Shown here piece by piece: positions 14,478 to 24,883 of a stretch of DNA of 64,000 bases. Origin of the DNA: Deinococcus sp. YIM 134068 (GTDB lineage Bacteria > Deinococcota > Deinococci > Deinococcales > Deinococcaceae); the NCBI RefSeq assembly GCF_036543075.1, contig NZ_JAZHPF010000003.1:186001-250000 (forward strand). Direction: 5' to 3'. A program made the position numbers and the translations under genes. Below the pieces are notes generated by a model, which made no database searches, was not told the DNA's origin, and was given only the letters and a program-made list of their open reading frames with translations. Numbering within the stretch: the first letter of the stretch is position 1; every line of letters starts with the position of its first letter.

Positions 14478-14620
14478 TTGCCCCTCCCCCCTGAACGCCT
14501 GATGTGCAGGAGAAAGCGGGCGTGTCAGCCGTGCTCTTTTCTCCCTCCCTCCTTGTGGGGGAGGGTTGGGGAGGGGGGTGACTAGCAACGCTCGTCCTGC
14601 TGCCAGACGGCAAAAACTCC
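14478..14620 (+). repeat. Intergenic C/G hairpin element, family A copy 5 (long form)
   Basis: The left end is GTTGCCCCTCCCCCCTGAAC then GCCTGATGTGCAGG. The core is CTCCCTCCCTCCTTGTGGGG, GGGTTGGGGAGGGGGGTGAC. The right end is CTCGTCCTGCTGCCAGACGG. It fills most of the gap between the amino-acid binding-protein and malK-type genes; otherwise 14360-14641 holds no gene. Confidence 0.8.
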
Positions 14621-14641
14621 CTAACTCTCCTCTGCCTCCCT

Positions 14642-14700
14642 CCACAGCGAGCAAGCAGCGCCGCCCCCACTCGGAAGGCGGCGCTGCTTGCTCGCTGTGG
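14642..14700 (-). terminator. Perfect 24-bp stem-loop directly after the malK-type gene
   Basis: CCACAGCGAGCAAGCAG.. (14642-14665) and its exact complement (14677-14700) form a 24-bp stem with an 11-nt loop, beginning 1 nt after the stop codon at 14702. No T-run follows on the minus strand, so it may act as a 3' stabiliser or a Rho-linked end rather than a classic intrinsic terminator. Confidence 0.7.
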
Positions 14701-14701
14701 A

Positions 14702-16250
<1,549 letters not shown>

Positions 16251-16943
16251 TCACACCGGGTCCGCCTCCTCCACCGACACCGCCTCCAGCGCGGCGAGGT
16301 CCAGCAGCGTGACGCCCTGCGGGGTGACGCGGACGAGGCCCCGCTCCTCCAAACGCCGGACGACGCGGGCGACGGTCTCGCGGCTGGCGCTCAGGCGACC
16401 CATCAGGTCGGCTGTGGTGAGCGGCAGCTCGGCGGGACCCGGCACGCCCGCCCGGAGGCGCTGGCGGTAGAGGTGCGCGAGGATATGCGCGAGGGCGGCC
16501 TCCGTGTTCTGGCCGAAGGCGATCAACTCGTCGTTGAGGGCGGTCACACGCTCGGCGAGCAGCGCGGCGAGGTTCCACAGCACGCCCGGATGACGGCGCA
16601 AGATCACCTCGAAATGCTCGCGGTGGAGCATCAGGGTCCGCACCTCCGTGACGGCGCGGACGGTGGCGCTGCGCTCCTGCCGCGACAGGACGGCAGTCTC
16701 GCCCACCACGGCGGGGGCGTACAGGTCGCCCAGCACGCGCTCGCGGGTGCCGAGGCTCACCCGGCTGACCCGAACGACCCCCTGCGTGATGAGGTGCAGC
16801 GCCTCACCGGCGGCGTCCTGCTCGATGAGGGCCTGGCCGGGGGGAAAGGTCCGCTCGGTCACGGCGCGGGCCGCCTCGCGCACAGCGTCCTCGGGAACGT
16901 TCATGAAGAGTGGGGAGGAGAGGAGATCGTCCAGCCGCGCCAT
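16251..16943 (-). CDS. Crp/Fnr family transcriptional regulator
   Basis: A 230-residue regulator. The start at 16943 gives MARLDDLLSSPLFMNVPEDAV, the normal start of a cyclic-nucleotide-binding fold. The cNMP domain covers about 8-120 (FPPGQALIEQDAAGEALHLITQGVVRVSR). The winged helix (about 150-225) has TTADLMGRLSASRETVARVVRRLEERGLV as recognition helix. The Glu/Arg pair of true cAMP sites is not obvious, so the ligand is unknown. It lies head to head with the subtilisin gene, 229 bp apart, and might control it. A TAGCAT box lies 8 nt before the ATG. Confidence 0.92.
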   Translation of the reverse strand: MARLDDLLSSPLFMNVPEDAVREAARAVTERTFPPGQALIEQDAAGEALHLITQGVVRVSRVSLGTRERVLGDLYAPAVVGETAVLSRQERSATVRAVTEVRTLMLHREHFEVILRRHPGVLWNLAALLAERVTALNDELIAFGQNTEAALAHILAHLYRQRLRAGVPGPAELPLTTADLMGRLSASRETVARVVRRLEERGLVRVTPQGVTLLDLAALEAVSVEEADPV

Positions 16944-17172
16944 CGCCTCCCATGCTAGAGCATCGGCCCGCCCGCACCGTGATCCTCTCCCACCCAGAGC
17001 TGGGCCTGCCGGGGGATGAGCGGGTATGAGGTTCTTCACGTTGCTTCATGTAAGAAAACCTTCAAACGCACTCGGCCAGCATGTCGGCGAAGAGGGACAG
17101 TCTGCCGGCCACGTCCACCGACGCCGTTCGCGGGGTGGAAGGCGGCCTCGCCCACTTCCAGAAAGGAGCAAC

Positions 17173-18498
17173 ATGAAGGTACGTCACCTACTCAACCCCG
17201 CCCTCGCCCTGTGCACGGCGGCGCTGATCGTGGGCTGCAACCAGGCCTCCACCACCCCGACGGCCCAGGCGGAGGCCGCCCGCCCCACCCACATCATGAG
17301 CGTGCCCGTTCTCGCGGGCGACACGCGGGAGACGCTGGAGGCGCGTTACGGCGGCACCGTCACTCACCTGGACACGGAGTTCGCCCTCGTGGGCCTGGAC
17401 GGCGGGAAGGTGCAGGCCCAGAACCTGCAAGCTCTGGCCGCGCGGGGCATCGTCGTCGAGCCGAACCGCGACACGTTCAAGGCGGGTGCCCTCGCCCGAA
17501 TGGGCGGTGCACGCAGCATGTGGGCCGGGGGGGCGCGCAGCATGTGGGCGGGCGGTGCCCGGAGCATGTGGGCCGGGGGGGCACGCAGCATGTGGGCGGG
17601 CGGGACCTACTCCCTCGTCCCGGAGAACACCACCGCGTTCAAGCAGATCAGGCTGGAGGCCGCCCACCTTCTCGCGCCCAAGCTGGGCACGGGCGTGAAG
17701 GTCGCCGTCATCGACACCGGCATCGAGCTGAACCACCCCGCCTTCATCGGCAGCCTGGCACCCGCCAGCGAGTGGAAGGATTACGTGGGCAACGACGCGG
17801 TGCCGGAGGAGGTCGGCACGCTCGGCGTCGGCGGGTACGGCCACGGCACGGCGGTCGCCGGGATCGTCCTGCAGGTCGCGCCCCTGGCGACCATCCTGCC
17901 CATCCGCGTGCTGGATTCGGACGGCGCGGGCGACACGGACCATGTGGCGAGCGCGATCAGCCACGCCGTCGCCAAGGGTGCCCAGGTCATCAACCTGAGC
18001 CTGGGCAGCACCACCCCGTCCACGGCCATCCAGACGGCGATCAAGGCGGCCACCGGCAAGGGCATCCTCGTCGTGGCCTCGGCGGGCAACGACAACGCGA
18101 GGACGATCACCTACCCTGCCGCCCAGGCGGACGAGGGCTCGTCGGGGGACTACAGCCTGGGCGTGACCAGCGTCAACAGCTCCCACATCAAGTCCACCTT
18201 CGCCAACTACGCCTCCGACGTGGAACTCAGCGCCCCCGGCGAGAACATCTACACGGCGGGTCCCGGCGGCCTTCTGGTGGCCTGGAGCGGCACCTCGATG
18301 GCGGCCCCCATCGTCGCGGGCGGTCTGGCGCTCGCCCGTGGTCAGACGCTGGCCGTGCCCATCCACGACGTCACCAAGAAGATGGCCGAGAACGGCACCG
18401 ACCCCTACAACAACGGGATGAACCAGGCCTACAAGGACAAGCTCGGCAAGCGCAGCCTGGACCTCGAACAGGCCCTGAAGAACATCGTCAAGTCCTAA
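17173..18498 (+). CDS. Lipoprotein subtilisin-like serine protease (S8) with GARSMWAG repeats
   Basis: A 441-residue secreted protease. The start at 17173 has GAAAGGAG 4 nt upstream. It has signal peptide and lipobox LIVGC at about 18-22. A propeptide-like part (about 38-110) comes first, with IMSVPVLAGDTRETLEARYGG. Residues 112-143 are four exact copies of GARSMWAG. The catalytic domain follows with D181 (VAVIDTG), H224 (GYGHGTAVAG) and S375 (GTSMAAP). The repeats sit where the propeptide joins the protease. It is a single-gene unit with its own terminator, divergent from the Crp/Fnr gene. Confidence 0.93.
   Translation: MKVRHLLNPALALCTAALIVGCNQASTTPTAQAEAARPTHIMSVPVLAGDTRETLEARYGGTVTHLDTEFALVGLDGGKVQAQNLQALAARGIVVEPNRDTFKAGALARMGGARSMWAGGARSMWAGGARSMWAGGARSMWAGGTYSLVPENTTAFKQIRLEAAHLLAPKLGTGVKVAVIDTGIELNHPAFIGSLAPASEWKDYVGNDAVPEEVGTLGVGGYGHGTAVAGIVLQVAPLATILPIRVLDSDGAGDTDHVASAISHAVAKGAQVINLSLGSTTPSTAIQTAIKAATGKGILVVASAGNDNARTITYPAAQADEGSSGDYSLGVTSVNSSHIKSTFANYASDVELSAPGENIYTAGPGGLLVAWSGTSMAAPIVAGGLALARGQTLAVPIHDVTKKMAENGTDPYNNGMNQAYKDKLGKRSLDLEQALKNIVKS
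17506..17601 (+). repeat. Tandem 24-bp repeat (4 units) inside the S8 protease gene
   Basis: Four in-frame 24-bp units at 17506, 17530, 17554 and 17578 each encode GARSMWAG. Units 1 and 3 share codon choices (GGT..GCCGGG) and units 2 and 4 share others (GGG..GCGGGC), so the DNA shows a 48-bp higher-order period. Confidence 0.95.
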
Positions 18499-18516
18499 CG
18501 CGTCGATCAACGTGAG

Positions 18517-18547
18517 GACGGGGAGAGCTTCTTGCCCCGTCTTCTTC
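18517..18547 (+). terminator. Terminator after S8 protease gene
   Basis: GACGGGG (18517-18523) pairs with CCCCGTC (18535-18541), followed by TTCTTCC. It lies 18 nt after the protease stop. Confidence 0.7.
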
Positions 18548-18651
18548 CATTGGGCATTGGGCGGCCCTCCCCCCTCCCCGCCGAGGATGAACGCCCGGAC
18601 CTCCGGCCTGTAAGACCCCCGAAAGGTCGTGAGGACGAACATGGACCCGTG

Positions 18652-20667
18652 ATGAATTCCTCTGGAGGTCTGGAAAACGCGGGTGGTGCCGACCTCCAGG
18701 CGCGGGAGGTGGCCCTGAGCGAGGCCAACACCTCGTCCCCGGCGTCCCCGAACACCGACCAGGAGTTGACCGCGATATTGACGAAGACCGCCCGCGCCGC
18801 CCACCTCCAGGGTCTGGCCCACGCCGAGCGCCAGGACGGCGAGCGGGCGCTGGCCTGCTTTCAGGAGGCGCTGGGGCACTTCGGGCGGCTGGGCGACCAC
18901 GCCGGGCAGCGGGAGACGCTGGAGGCGCTGGGCCGACTCTTCTTGCAGCTCGGCGAGATTCCCAGCGCGGAACACCATCTGGAAACCGCCCTCACCCTCA
19001 CCCGGCAGGACCACGACGACGCCTCGGAGGCCCGTATTCTCAACCTGCTGGCCGGGGTCTCCCACCGCAACGGGGCCTACACCCGGTCCCTGGATTGTTT
19101 GAAGGAGGCGCTGGAGATTCACAGCCGACTGAACAACCGGGCGGAGGAGGCCAACCTGCTGTGTAACATCGGCGTCCTCCAGATCAGCCTGGGGGCCTAT
19201 CCCGACGCCCTGACCAACCTCACGCGGTCCTACCATCTGCTCAAGAGCGCGGTGCAAAACGAGAAGACGAAGGGCATCGTCCTCATCAACCTCGGGCTGC
19301 TGTATCTGGAGATCGGGGAACCGCCGGTCTCTCTGACCTACTTTCAGGAGGCCCTGCGGACGGCGCGTGAGCGGGAGGACCGGTTGCTGGAGGCGAACGC
19401 CACCCTGAATATCGGGATGGTGCAGGAGGAGACCGGCGACCACGAGGAGGCCGAACTCTCCTTCCGCGAGGCCCTGCACCTCTCCCGGACCCTCCAGTAC
19501 CGGCCCGGCGAACTCTCGGCCCTCGACGGGCTGGGGAGCCTCCTCGCCGGGCGCGGGCAACTGGGGGAGGCCGCCGCCGCCCACGCGGAGGCCGTGACCA
19601 TCGCCCAGGAAATCGAGGACCTGGAGGGCGAACTCGACGCCCTCAACCACCTCGGGCAGGTGCAGGCGCGGCTCGGCGACCTGCCCGCCGCCCTCGACTC
19701 GCTGGGACGCGCCCTGACGCTCGCGCAGGAGGCCGACCACAAGAAGCACGTCTTCGAGGTCCACCGCGCCCTGTCGGGGGTCCACAAGCGGGCGGGCGAC
19801 TTCGAGCGGGCGCTCCATCACCACGAGCGGTATCACGAGGCCGAGCGCGCCCTGTTCAACGAGGAGAGCGACAGGAAGACGAGCGAGCTGAGCGCCCAGT
19901 TCGACGTGGAGCGTGCCCGCCACGAGACCGAGGTCCAGCGCATAGAGCGCGAGGTCGCCGAGACGGCGCGCGAGCAGGCCGAGGCCCTGGTGCGCGAGCG
20001 CACGCACGAGCTGGAGCAGGCGCAGGTGGAGATCGTGACCCGCCTCGCCGTGGCCGCCGAGTACCGCGACGACCTGACGGGCGAGCACACCTGGCGGGTG
20101 GGGCACGTCTCGGCCCTCATCGCGCAGGAGCTGGGGCTGCCGCCGGGGGACGTGGCCCTGCTCCGCATCGCCGCCCGGCTGCACGACGTGGGCAAGATCG
20201 GTATTCCCGACGCCATCCTCCTCAAGCCGGGCAAGTTCACCCCGGAGGAGTTCGAGCGCATGAAGGCCCACACCCTGATCGGGGGGCGCATCCTCTCGGG
20301 CGGGCACTCGCGCCTGCTCAGGATGGCCGAGGAAATCGCCGAGTCGCACCACGAATGCTGGGACGGCGGGGGCTATCCGCACGGCAGGGCCGGGCACAGC
20401 ATCCCGGTCACGGGCCGCATCGTCTCGGTCGCCGACGTGTTCGACGCCCTGACGAGCGAGCGGCCCTACAAGAAGGCGTGGACCCCCCAGGAGGCCCTAA
20501 CCGAGTTGCGGCGGCACGCGGGCACCCAGTTCGACCCCGAGGTGGTGGAGGCGGGCATGCGCGTCTTCACCCGCCCGGATTTCGCCCGCCTCATTCGGAG
20601 CGAGGCGGACGCTGCCCCACGGGCGAAGGCGGTCGAGGTAGCCCTTGCAGAGGTGGTCGTGCGGTGA
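18652..20667 (+). CDS. TPR-repeat protein with C-terminal HD-GYP domain
   Basis: About 671 residues. The N-terminal two thirds is a TPR array (units such as [29 protein letters not shown] and [25 protein letters not shown]). A charged coiled coil (about 420-480) links it to an HD-GYP domain. The metal-binding H511-D512 lies in RLHDVGKIG and the GYP motif at 574-576 in GGGYPHG. HD-GYP domains hydrolyse cyclic di-GMP, so this is probably a c-di-GMP phosphodiesterase whose TPR part binds a protein partner. No receiver or membrane part is seen. The start is uncertain: ATG 18652 is used; GTG 18649 and earlier TTG codons are in frame. Confidence 0.88.
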   Translation: MNSSGGLENAGGADLQAREVALSEANTSSPASPNTDQELTAILTKTARAAHLQGLAHAERQDGERALACFQEALGHFGRLGDHAGQRETLEALGRLFLQLGEIPSAEHHLETALTLTRQDHDDASEARILNLLAGVSHRNGAYTRSLDCLKEALEIHSRLNNRAEEANLLCNIGVLQISLGAYPDALTNLTRSYHLLKSAVQNEKTKGIVLINLGLLYLEIGEPPVSLTYFQEALRTAREREDRLLEANATLNIGMVQEETGDHEEAELSFREALHLSRTLQYRPGELSALDGLGSLLAGRGQLGEAAAAHAEAVTIAQEIEDLEGELDALNHLGQVQARLGDLPAALDSLGRALTLAQEADHKKHVFEVHRALSGVHKRAGDFERALHHHERYHEAERALFNEESDRKTSELSAQFDVERARHETEVQRIEREVAETAREQAEALVRERTHELEQAQVEIVTRLAVAAEYRDDLTGEHTWRVGHVSALIAQELGLPPGDVALLRIAARLHDVGKIGIPDAILLKPGKFTPEEFERMKAHTLIGGRILSGGHSRLLRMAEEIAESHHECWDGGGYPHGRAGHSIPVTGRIVSVADVFDALTSERPYKKAWTPQEALTELRRHAGTQFDPEVVEAGMRVFTRPDFARLIRSEADAAPRAKAVEVALAEVVVR

Positions 20668-20807
20668 GGTTCCCTGTGGATGACCACGGGAACTGATGAT
20701 CCTTTTCACCGGCAACGCCCCGCCCGCTCACCCCCTCTGCTGCGGAGCTGTGCCAGTCCCAACCCCTCCCCAGGGGACGCCTGATGTGAGTTACCGATTA
20801 GGCAAAA

Positions 20808-20970
20808 GAAGCGTTCTTGCCGTCTGGCAACAGGACGAGCATTGCTCGTCACCCCTCTCCCCAGCCCTCTCCCGCAGGGGGAGAGGGAGCAAAAAGCACA
20901 TTCGGCACGCTTAGTTCCTCATTCACATCAAGCGTTCAAGGGGGAGGGGCAAAAGAAATAGCTCCACGTC
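20808..20970 (-). repeat. Intergenic C/G hairpin element, family A copy 6 (inverted, long form)
   Basis: Inverse of copies 4, 5 and 9. It starts GAAGCGTTCTTGCCGTCTGG and AGGACGAGCATTGCTCGTCA, then CCCTCTCCCGCAGGGGGAGA, and ends GCGTTCAAGGGGGAGGGGCA. The end continues into AAAAGAAATAGCTCCACGTC, which also occurs at 63118-63136 and, in inverse, near 40250-40270. Confidence 0.8.
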
Positions 20971-21040
20971 CCCTGTGGTCGTCCACTCCGTGAACCGGCA
21001 CGGTCGTGAGGGGCGGCGGGTGAGGTGGGGCAGCAGACTT

Positions 21041-21139
21041 CCTGCGAACGTTGTGGAGAGCAGAAGGCCGATACCGCGTGCCCCCGCCTTCTGCCTTCGA
21101 CCTCCTGCACTTCCTAACGCCCACGTTCGCAGGAGGTCG
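21041..21139 (+). promoter_or_regulatory. Mutually exclusive hairpins in the leader of the LolD-type ATPase gene
   Basis: CCTGCGAACGT (21041-21051) pairs with ACGTTCGCAGG (21123-21133), enclosing a second stem CAGAAGGC/GCCTTCTG (21061-21068, 21086-21093 with GCCTTCTG). The same 3' arm can instead pair as GCAGGAGGTCG (21129-21139) with CGACCTCCTGC (21098-21108). The two folds exclude each other. They end 106 nt before the gene. Confidence 0.5.
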
Positions 21140-21245
21140 AGTGAGCGCGGGAGAGGCGCGGGCCTGAGCCTCCCGTTCTCGCCCCCAGTCAGCGCCCACC
21201 GCCCCACTCCGAACGCTCCCGGTCCGGCCCGCCCGCTGCGCTACA

Positions 21246-21941
<696 letters not shown>

Positions 21942-21947
21942 CGAGCT

Positions 21948-22313
21948 TTAACCGCCGAGCTGTTCGGGCAGATCAACCCTGAAATATTGTTTCTCACGTC
22001 GGATGGGCGAGGCTACCGGGAGGGCCAGGATGTCGGCAAGCCAAGCGGTCAACTTCGGCAGGACAGTGTTTTCCACATAGAGGCGTGCGGCCTGAGACAG
22101 GCTGTTGGCAACGGCACCTGCACGGACATAGAGCCTCTCGTACCCCACGTTCTCGTTCGGCGGCCAGAAGTGCGCGTCGAAGAAGATGCCTCCCACACCA
22201 CGGACGAGGTGCGTGTCTACGGATAGCTCAGCTTCAGCAAGTGCCTGAGCGAGTATGGACGGCTTCAGGACAAAACTCATCCCCCTCGGCAATGGTCCCT
22301 TTTCACTCTTCAT
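21948..22313 (-). CDS. Hypothetical protein
   Basis: A 121-residue protein with no recognised family. The stop lies 7 bp from the convergent LolD-type gene. The middle (VDTHLVRGVGGIFFDAHFWPPNENVGYERLYVRAGAVANSL) has a folded-domain pattern. There is no signal or membrane segment. Base composition is milder (less G+C) than its neighbours, which suggests recent acquisition. The start is uncertain: ATG 22313 has no Shine-Dalgarno; ATG 22280 (MSFVLKPS) is preceded by GAGGGGG. Confidence 0.65.
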   Translation of the reverse strand: MKSEKGPLPRGMSFVLKPSILAQALAEAELSVDTHLVRGVGGIFFDAHFWPPNENVGYERLYVRAGAVANSLSQAARLYVENTVLPKLTAWLADILALPVASPIRREKQYFRVDLPEQLGG

Positions 22314-22359
22314 AAAGTTTTCTTTTACCGACAAGACTCCTGTTTCAAATGGGTGCCCC

Positions 22360-23478
22360 CTACCACCCCGCCCGCCCATACACGTCCGGGAGCGCCGGAC
22401 TCATGCCCAGCTCCCGCGCCGCGCGCTGCGGCCAGTGGGGGTCGCGCAGGAAGGCGCGGGCGAGGGCCACGAGGTCGGCGGTTCCCTCCTGCAAGAGACC
22501 TTCCGCCTGGGCGGGTGTGTCGATCATGCCCACGGCCATGACGTGCAGGTCGGACACCTCCGCCTTGACACGGGCGGCGAAGGGGGCCTGATACAGCGGG
22601 CCGGGGGTGATCTGCTGAACCGGCGTGAGGCCACCGCTGCTCACGTCCAGCACGTCCACGCCCTCGTAGCGTAGGAGCCGTGCCAGCGCCACCGTCTGCT
22701 CCTCGTCCCAGCCGCCGGGTGCCCAGTCGGTTGCGGAGACGCGGACAAAGAGGGGCAGGTGCATCGGCCACACGCCGCGCACCGCCCGCACGACCTCCAG
22801 CAGCAGGCGCGTCCGGTTCTCGAAGCTCCCGCCGTACTCGTCCGTGCGGAGGTTGGCGAGGGGCGAGAGGAACTGGTGCAGCAGGTAGCCGTGCGCCGCG
22901 TGGACCTCCACCACGTCGAAGCCCGCCATCTGCGCGCGCTGGGTGGCGGCGGCGAAGTCGGCGGTCACGCGGCGGAGGTCCTCGGCGCTCAGGGCGACGG
23001 GGTGCGGGTAGGCGGCGTTGTACGGCTCGTCGCTCGGGCCGACGACCTGCCAGCCGCCCGCCTCCACCGGCACCGCGCCCCGCCCACGCCACGGGGCATA
23101 GGTGCTCGCCTTGCGGCCCGCGTGCGCGAGTTGCACGCCGATCAGCCCGCCGTACCGATGCACGAGGTCGGTGATGTGACCCAGCGGCACGATCTGCTCG
23201 TCCGTCCACAGGCCGAGGTCTTCCGGGCTGATGCGGCCCTCCGGGGAGACGGCGGTTGCCTCGGTGAAGATCAGGCCCGCGCCGCCGAGCGCGAACTGGC
23301 CGAGGTGAACGAGGTGGAAGTCGTTCGCCAGCCCGTGCTTCGAGGAGTACATGCACATGGGCGAGACGACGGCGCGGTTGGGAAGGGTCAGGCCGCGCAG
23401 CTTCAGGGGGGTGAACAGGCGGGGCGTGGGGGCGTCCCCGATGGGTGTGGCGGTCGGCGTGGGGCCGGGTAAGGTCAT
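22360..23478 (-). CDS. NADH:flavin oxidoreductase, Old Yellow Enzyme family (YqjM type)
   Basis: A 372-residue FMN enzyme that reduces activated C=C bonds of enones and nitro compounds with NAD(P)H. The start at 23478 (MTLPGPTPTATP) is supported by a leaderless TAGATT 7 nt before it. It has family motifs: FTPLKLRGLTLPNRAVVSPMCMYS, GLIFTEATAVSPEGRIS, VQLAHAGRKAS, and VVEVHAAHGYLLHQFLSPLANLRTDEYGG with the NADPH-binding loop and SFENRTR. It likely acts in detoxification of electrophiles in the cytoplasm. It stands alone. Confidence 0.93.
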   Translation of the reverse strand: MTLPGPTPTATPIGDAPTPRLFTPLKLRGLTLPNRAVVSPMCMYSSKHGLANDFHLVHLGQFALGGAGLIFTEATAVSPEGRISPEDLGLWTDEQIVPLGHITDLVHRYGGLIGVQLAHAGRKASTYAPWRGRGAVPVEAGGWQVVGPSDEPYNAAYPHPVALSAEDLRRVTADFAAATQRAQMAGFDVVEVHAAHGYLLHQFLSPLANLRTDEYGGSFENRTRLLLEVVRAVRGVWPMHLPLFVRVSATDWAPGGWDEEQTVALARLLRYEGVDVLDVSSGGLTPVQQITPGPLYQAPFAARVKAEVSDLHVMAVGMIDTPAQAEGLLQEGTADLVALARAFLRDPHWPQRAARELGMSPALPDVYGRAGW

Positions 23479-23485
23479 GCTCAGG

Positions 23486-23491
23486 AATCTA
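23486..23491 (-). promoter_or_regulatory. Leaderless -10 box TAGATT for Old Yellow Enzyme gene
   Basis: TAGATT on the minus strand is followed by 7 nt (CCTGAGC) and the ATG. Confidence 0.6.
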
Positions 23492-23569
23492 GCCCGAATT
23501 GGGGCCGGGGCGTCCTGCTGCGCCAGATGGCGGACGCGCCGTGAGGAACGCACAAGCGAAGCTGGAAGG

Positions 23570-23985
23570 ATGGAACTTCGCACCAGCTTGGAAGGCATCG
23601 GCCCCGCCCAACTTCGGGTTTTTTCGAGGGGTGGCCGAACCCACCCGGCCCGGAGACACTTCACCGCCTCCTCATCGCGTCCTATCGCGTTTCCCTCGCT
23701 CTGGACGGTGAGGGGCGAGTCGTCGGCATCGCTCAGGCGATCAGCGACGGCATGCTCACCGCCTTCATTCCGATGCTGGAGGTGCGGCCCGAATACCGGG
23801 GCCGGGGGCTGGGAACAGCGCTCATGCAGCACCTCCTCGGGCAATTGGAGCACCTGTACGCCGTGGACCTGAGTTGCGACGACGACCTCGTGCCCTTCTA
23901 CGAGCGGCTGGGGATGAGGAGGGGGAACGCGATGGTGCGGCGGAATTACGGGCACCAGAATGGCACCCCGCCCGCCGAGGAGTGA
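23570..23985 (+). pseudogene. GNAT acetyltransferase with an apparent -1 frameshift at a T6 run
   Basis: Two frames together make one small GNAT protein of about 138 residues. The first runs from ATG 23570 (MELRTSLEGIGPAQLR) to the run of six T at 23619-23624. The second continues as FFEGWPNPPGPETLHRLLIASYRVSL.., DGEGRVVGIAQAISDG, MLEVRPEYRGRGLGTALMQHLL (acetyl-CoA loop) and PFYERLGMRRG. One more T would restore a single frame. It is either a real inactivating deletion, a sequencing error in a homopolymer, or slippage. No other gene fits here. It probably acetylates an amine; the substrate is unknown. Confidence 0.75.
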
Positions 23986-24000
23986 GTCTGTTCCAACCTC

Positions 24001-24789
24001 TCAACTGCTCGCGCTCGTGTAGCTCCCCACCGCCTTCAGCCAGAAGAGCCGCGCGCCCACGAAGAACACGGCGGCCACGAGCGGCGAGGCGAGCGCCAGG
24101 GCGGGCGTCAGCTCCCCCGTCAGCGCCTGCGCGGGCACGGTCGTGATGAAGGCGATGGGCACCACGAAGGTCAGGAAGGCGCGCACGGGCACCGGAAAGG
24201 CCGTCACCGGGAAGCGGGCCGCGCCGAACACGCCGTTGAACAGCTCGGTCACGTTCTGCGTCTTCACGAACCAGAAGGCCGTCGTGGACAGCACCAGCCA
24301 GATGCAGTACACGATGACGAGCGCGGAGACGTACAGCAGGGCGGCCCCCAGCACCCCGAGGGGGGTGACAGTGAGGTGCGAGGCGGCGTACACGGTCAGC
24401 CCCATTCCCATGAGGAGGTCGGTCACGCGCAGGACGTTGAGGTGGCGGGTGCTGATGCCGAACTGCGCGTCGATGGGCTTGAGCAGCGTGAAGTCCATGC
24501 TGCCCGTCCGCACCGCCTCCGCGATCTTGGAGAGGTTGGGCTGGATGAAGACGCTGATGAAGCCCTCGGTGAGGGTGAAGAGGCCGACCACCAGCAGCGC
24601 CTCGTGGAAGGACCAGCCGCCCACGGCGGTCGTGCCCGGCTGCCCGAACAGCACCGCGATGCCGAGCAGCGCCACGCCCACCTCCCCCAGCGAGGCGAGG
24701 ACGGCCCCGATGAAGTTCGCCCGGTATTCCAGTTGGGCCGAGAGCGTCGCGCCCGTGAAGATGCGGATGAGGCGGAGGTAGCGGGTCAC
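24001..24789 (-). CDS. ABC-2 type transporter permease
   Basis: A 262-residue membrane protein of the ABC-2 (DUF990) class with about six helices. The start is the GTG at 24789 (VTRYLRLIRIFTGATL), with GAAGGTG upstream. Its last residues YTSASS fit the family end. With the 24884 permease and the 25778 ATPase it forms an exporter of three genes in one direction (ATPase first). The substrate is unknown; such cassettes export lipids, drugs or polymers. A stuttered CTTGTGG/ACAAGCC inverted repeat fills the gap to the next gene. Confidence 0.88.
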   Translation of the reverse strand: MTRYLRLIRIFTGATLSAQLEYRANFIGAVLASLGEVGVALLGIAVLFGQPGTTAVGGWSFHEALLVVGLFTLTEGFISVFIQPNLSKIAEAVRTGSMDFTLLKPIDAQFGISTRHLNVLRVTDLLMGMGLTVYAASHLTVTPLGVLGAALLYVSALVIVYCIWLVLSTTAFWFVKTQNVTELFNGVFGAARFPVTAFPVPVRAFLTFVVPIAFITTVPAQALTGELTPALALASPLVAAVFFVGARLFWLKAVGSYTSASS

Positions 24790-24807
24790 TGGGCACCTTC
24801 GATGCGC

Positions 24808-24875
24808 TTGTGGTCTGTGGATTGTGGCTTGTGGAAAAAGAGGGGGGCCTCCTCTACAAGCCACGAGCCACGTGC
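24808..24875. repeat. Inverted stuttered CTTGTGG array between the two ABC-2 permease genes
   Basis: The left arm repeats CTTGTGG/CTGTGG/TTGTGG and the right arm repeats ACAAGCCACGAGCCACG. AAAAAGAGGGG lies between. Similar pairs occur at 25710-25790, 37121-37181 and around rnpB. Confidence 0.6.
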
Positions 24876-24883
24876 TCCACGCC

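Larger units (their letters stand above)
20668..21245. other. Long intergenic region with repeat element and structured leader
   Basis: 578 bp between the HD-GYP gene and the LolD-type gene. It has an inverted family A element (20808-20970), a partial end (GACGCCTGATGTG near 20777) and the alternative hairpins at 21041-21139. I see no convincing coding frame. Confidence 0.6.

Noticed and set aside
17188..20397. A 1069-codon open frame on the minus strand across the protease and HD-GYP genes
   Set aside because: It has a composition of random high-G+C antisense (runs of G, R, V, H, L) with no family, while the plus strand holds two clear proteins. Similar long antisense frames at 835-2010, 8199-10169, 30108-32597 and 41120-43633 were rejected for the same reason.
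23570..23985. Programmed ribosomal frameshifting in the GNAT gene
   Set aside because: The zero-frame codons at the run are GTT TTT TCG, which is not a proper X XXY YYZ site, and no downstream stem or upstream Shine-Dalgarno-like stimulator was seen. An indel or sequencing error is simpler.
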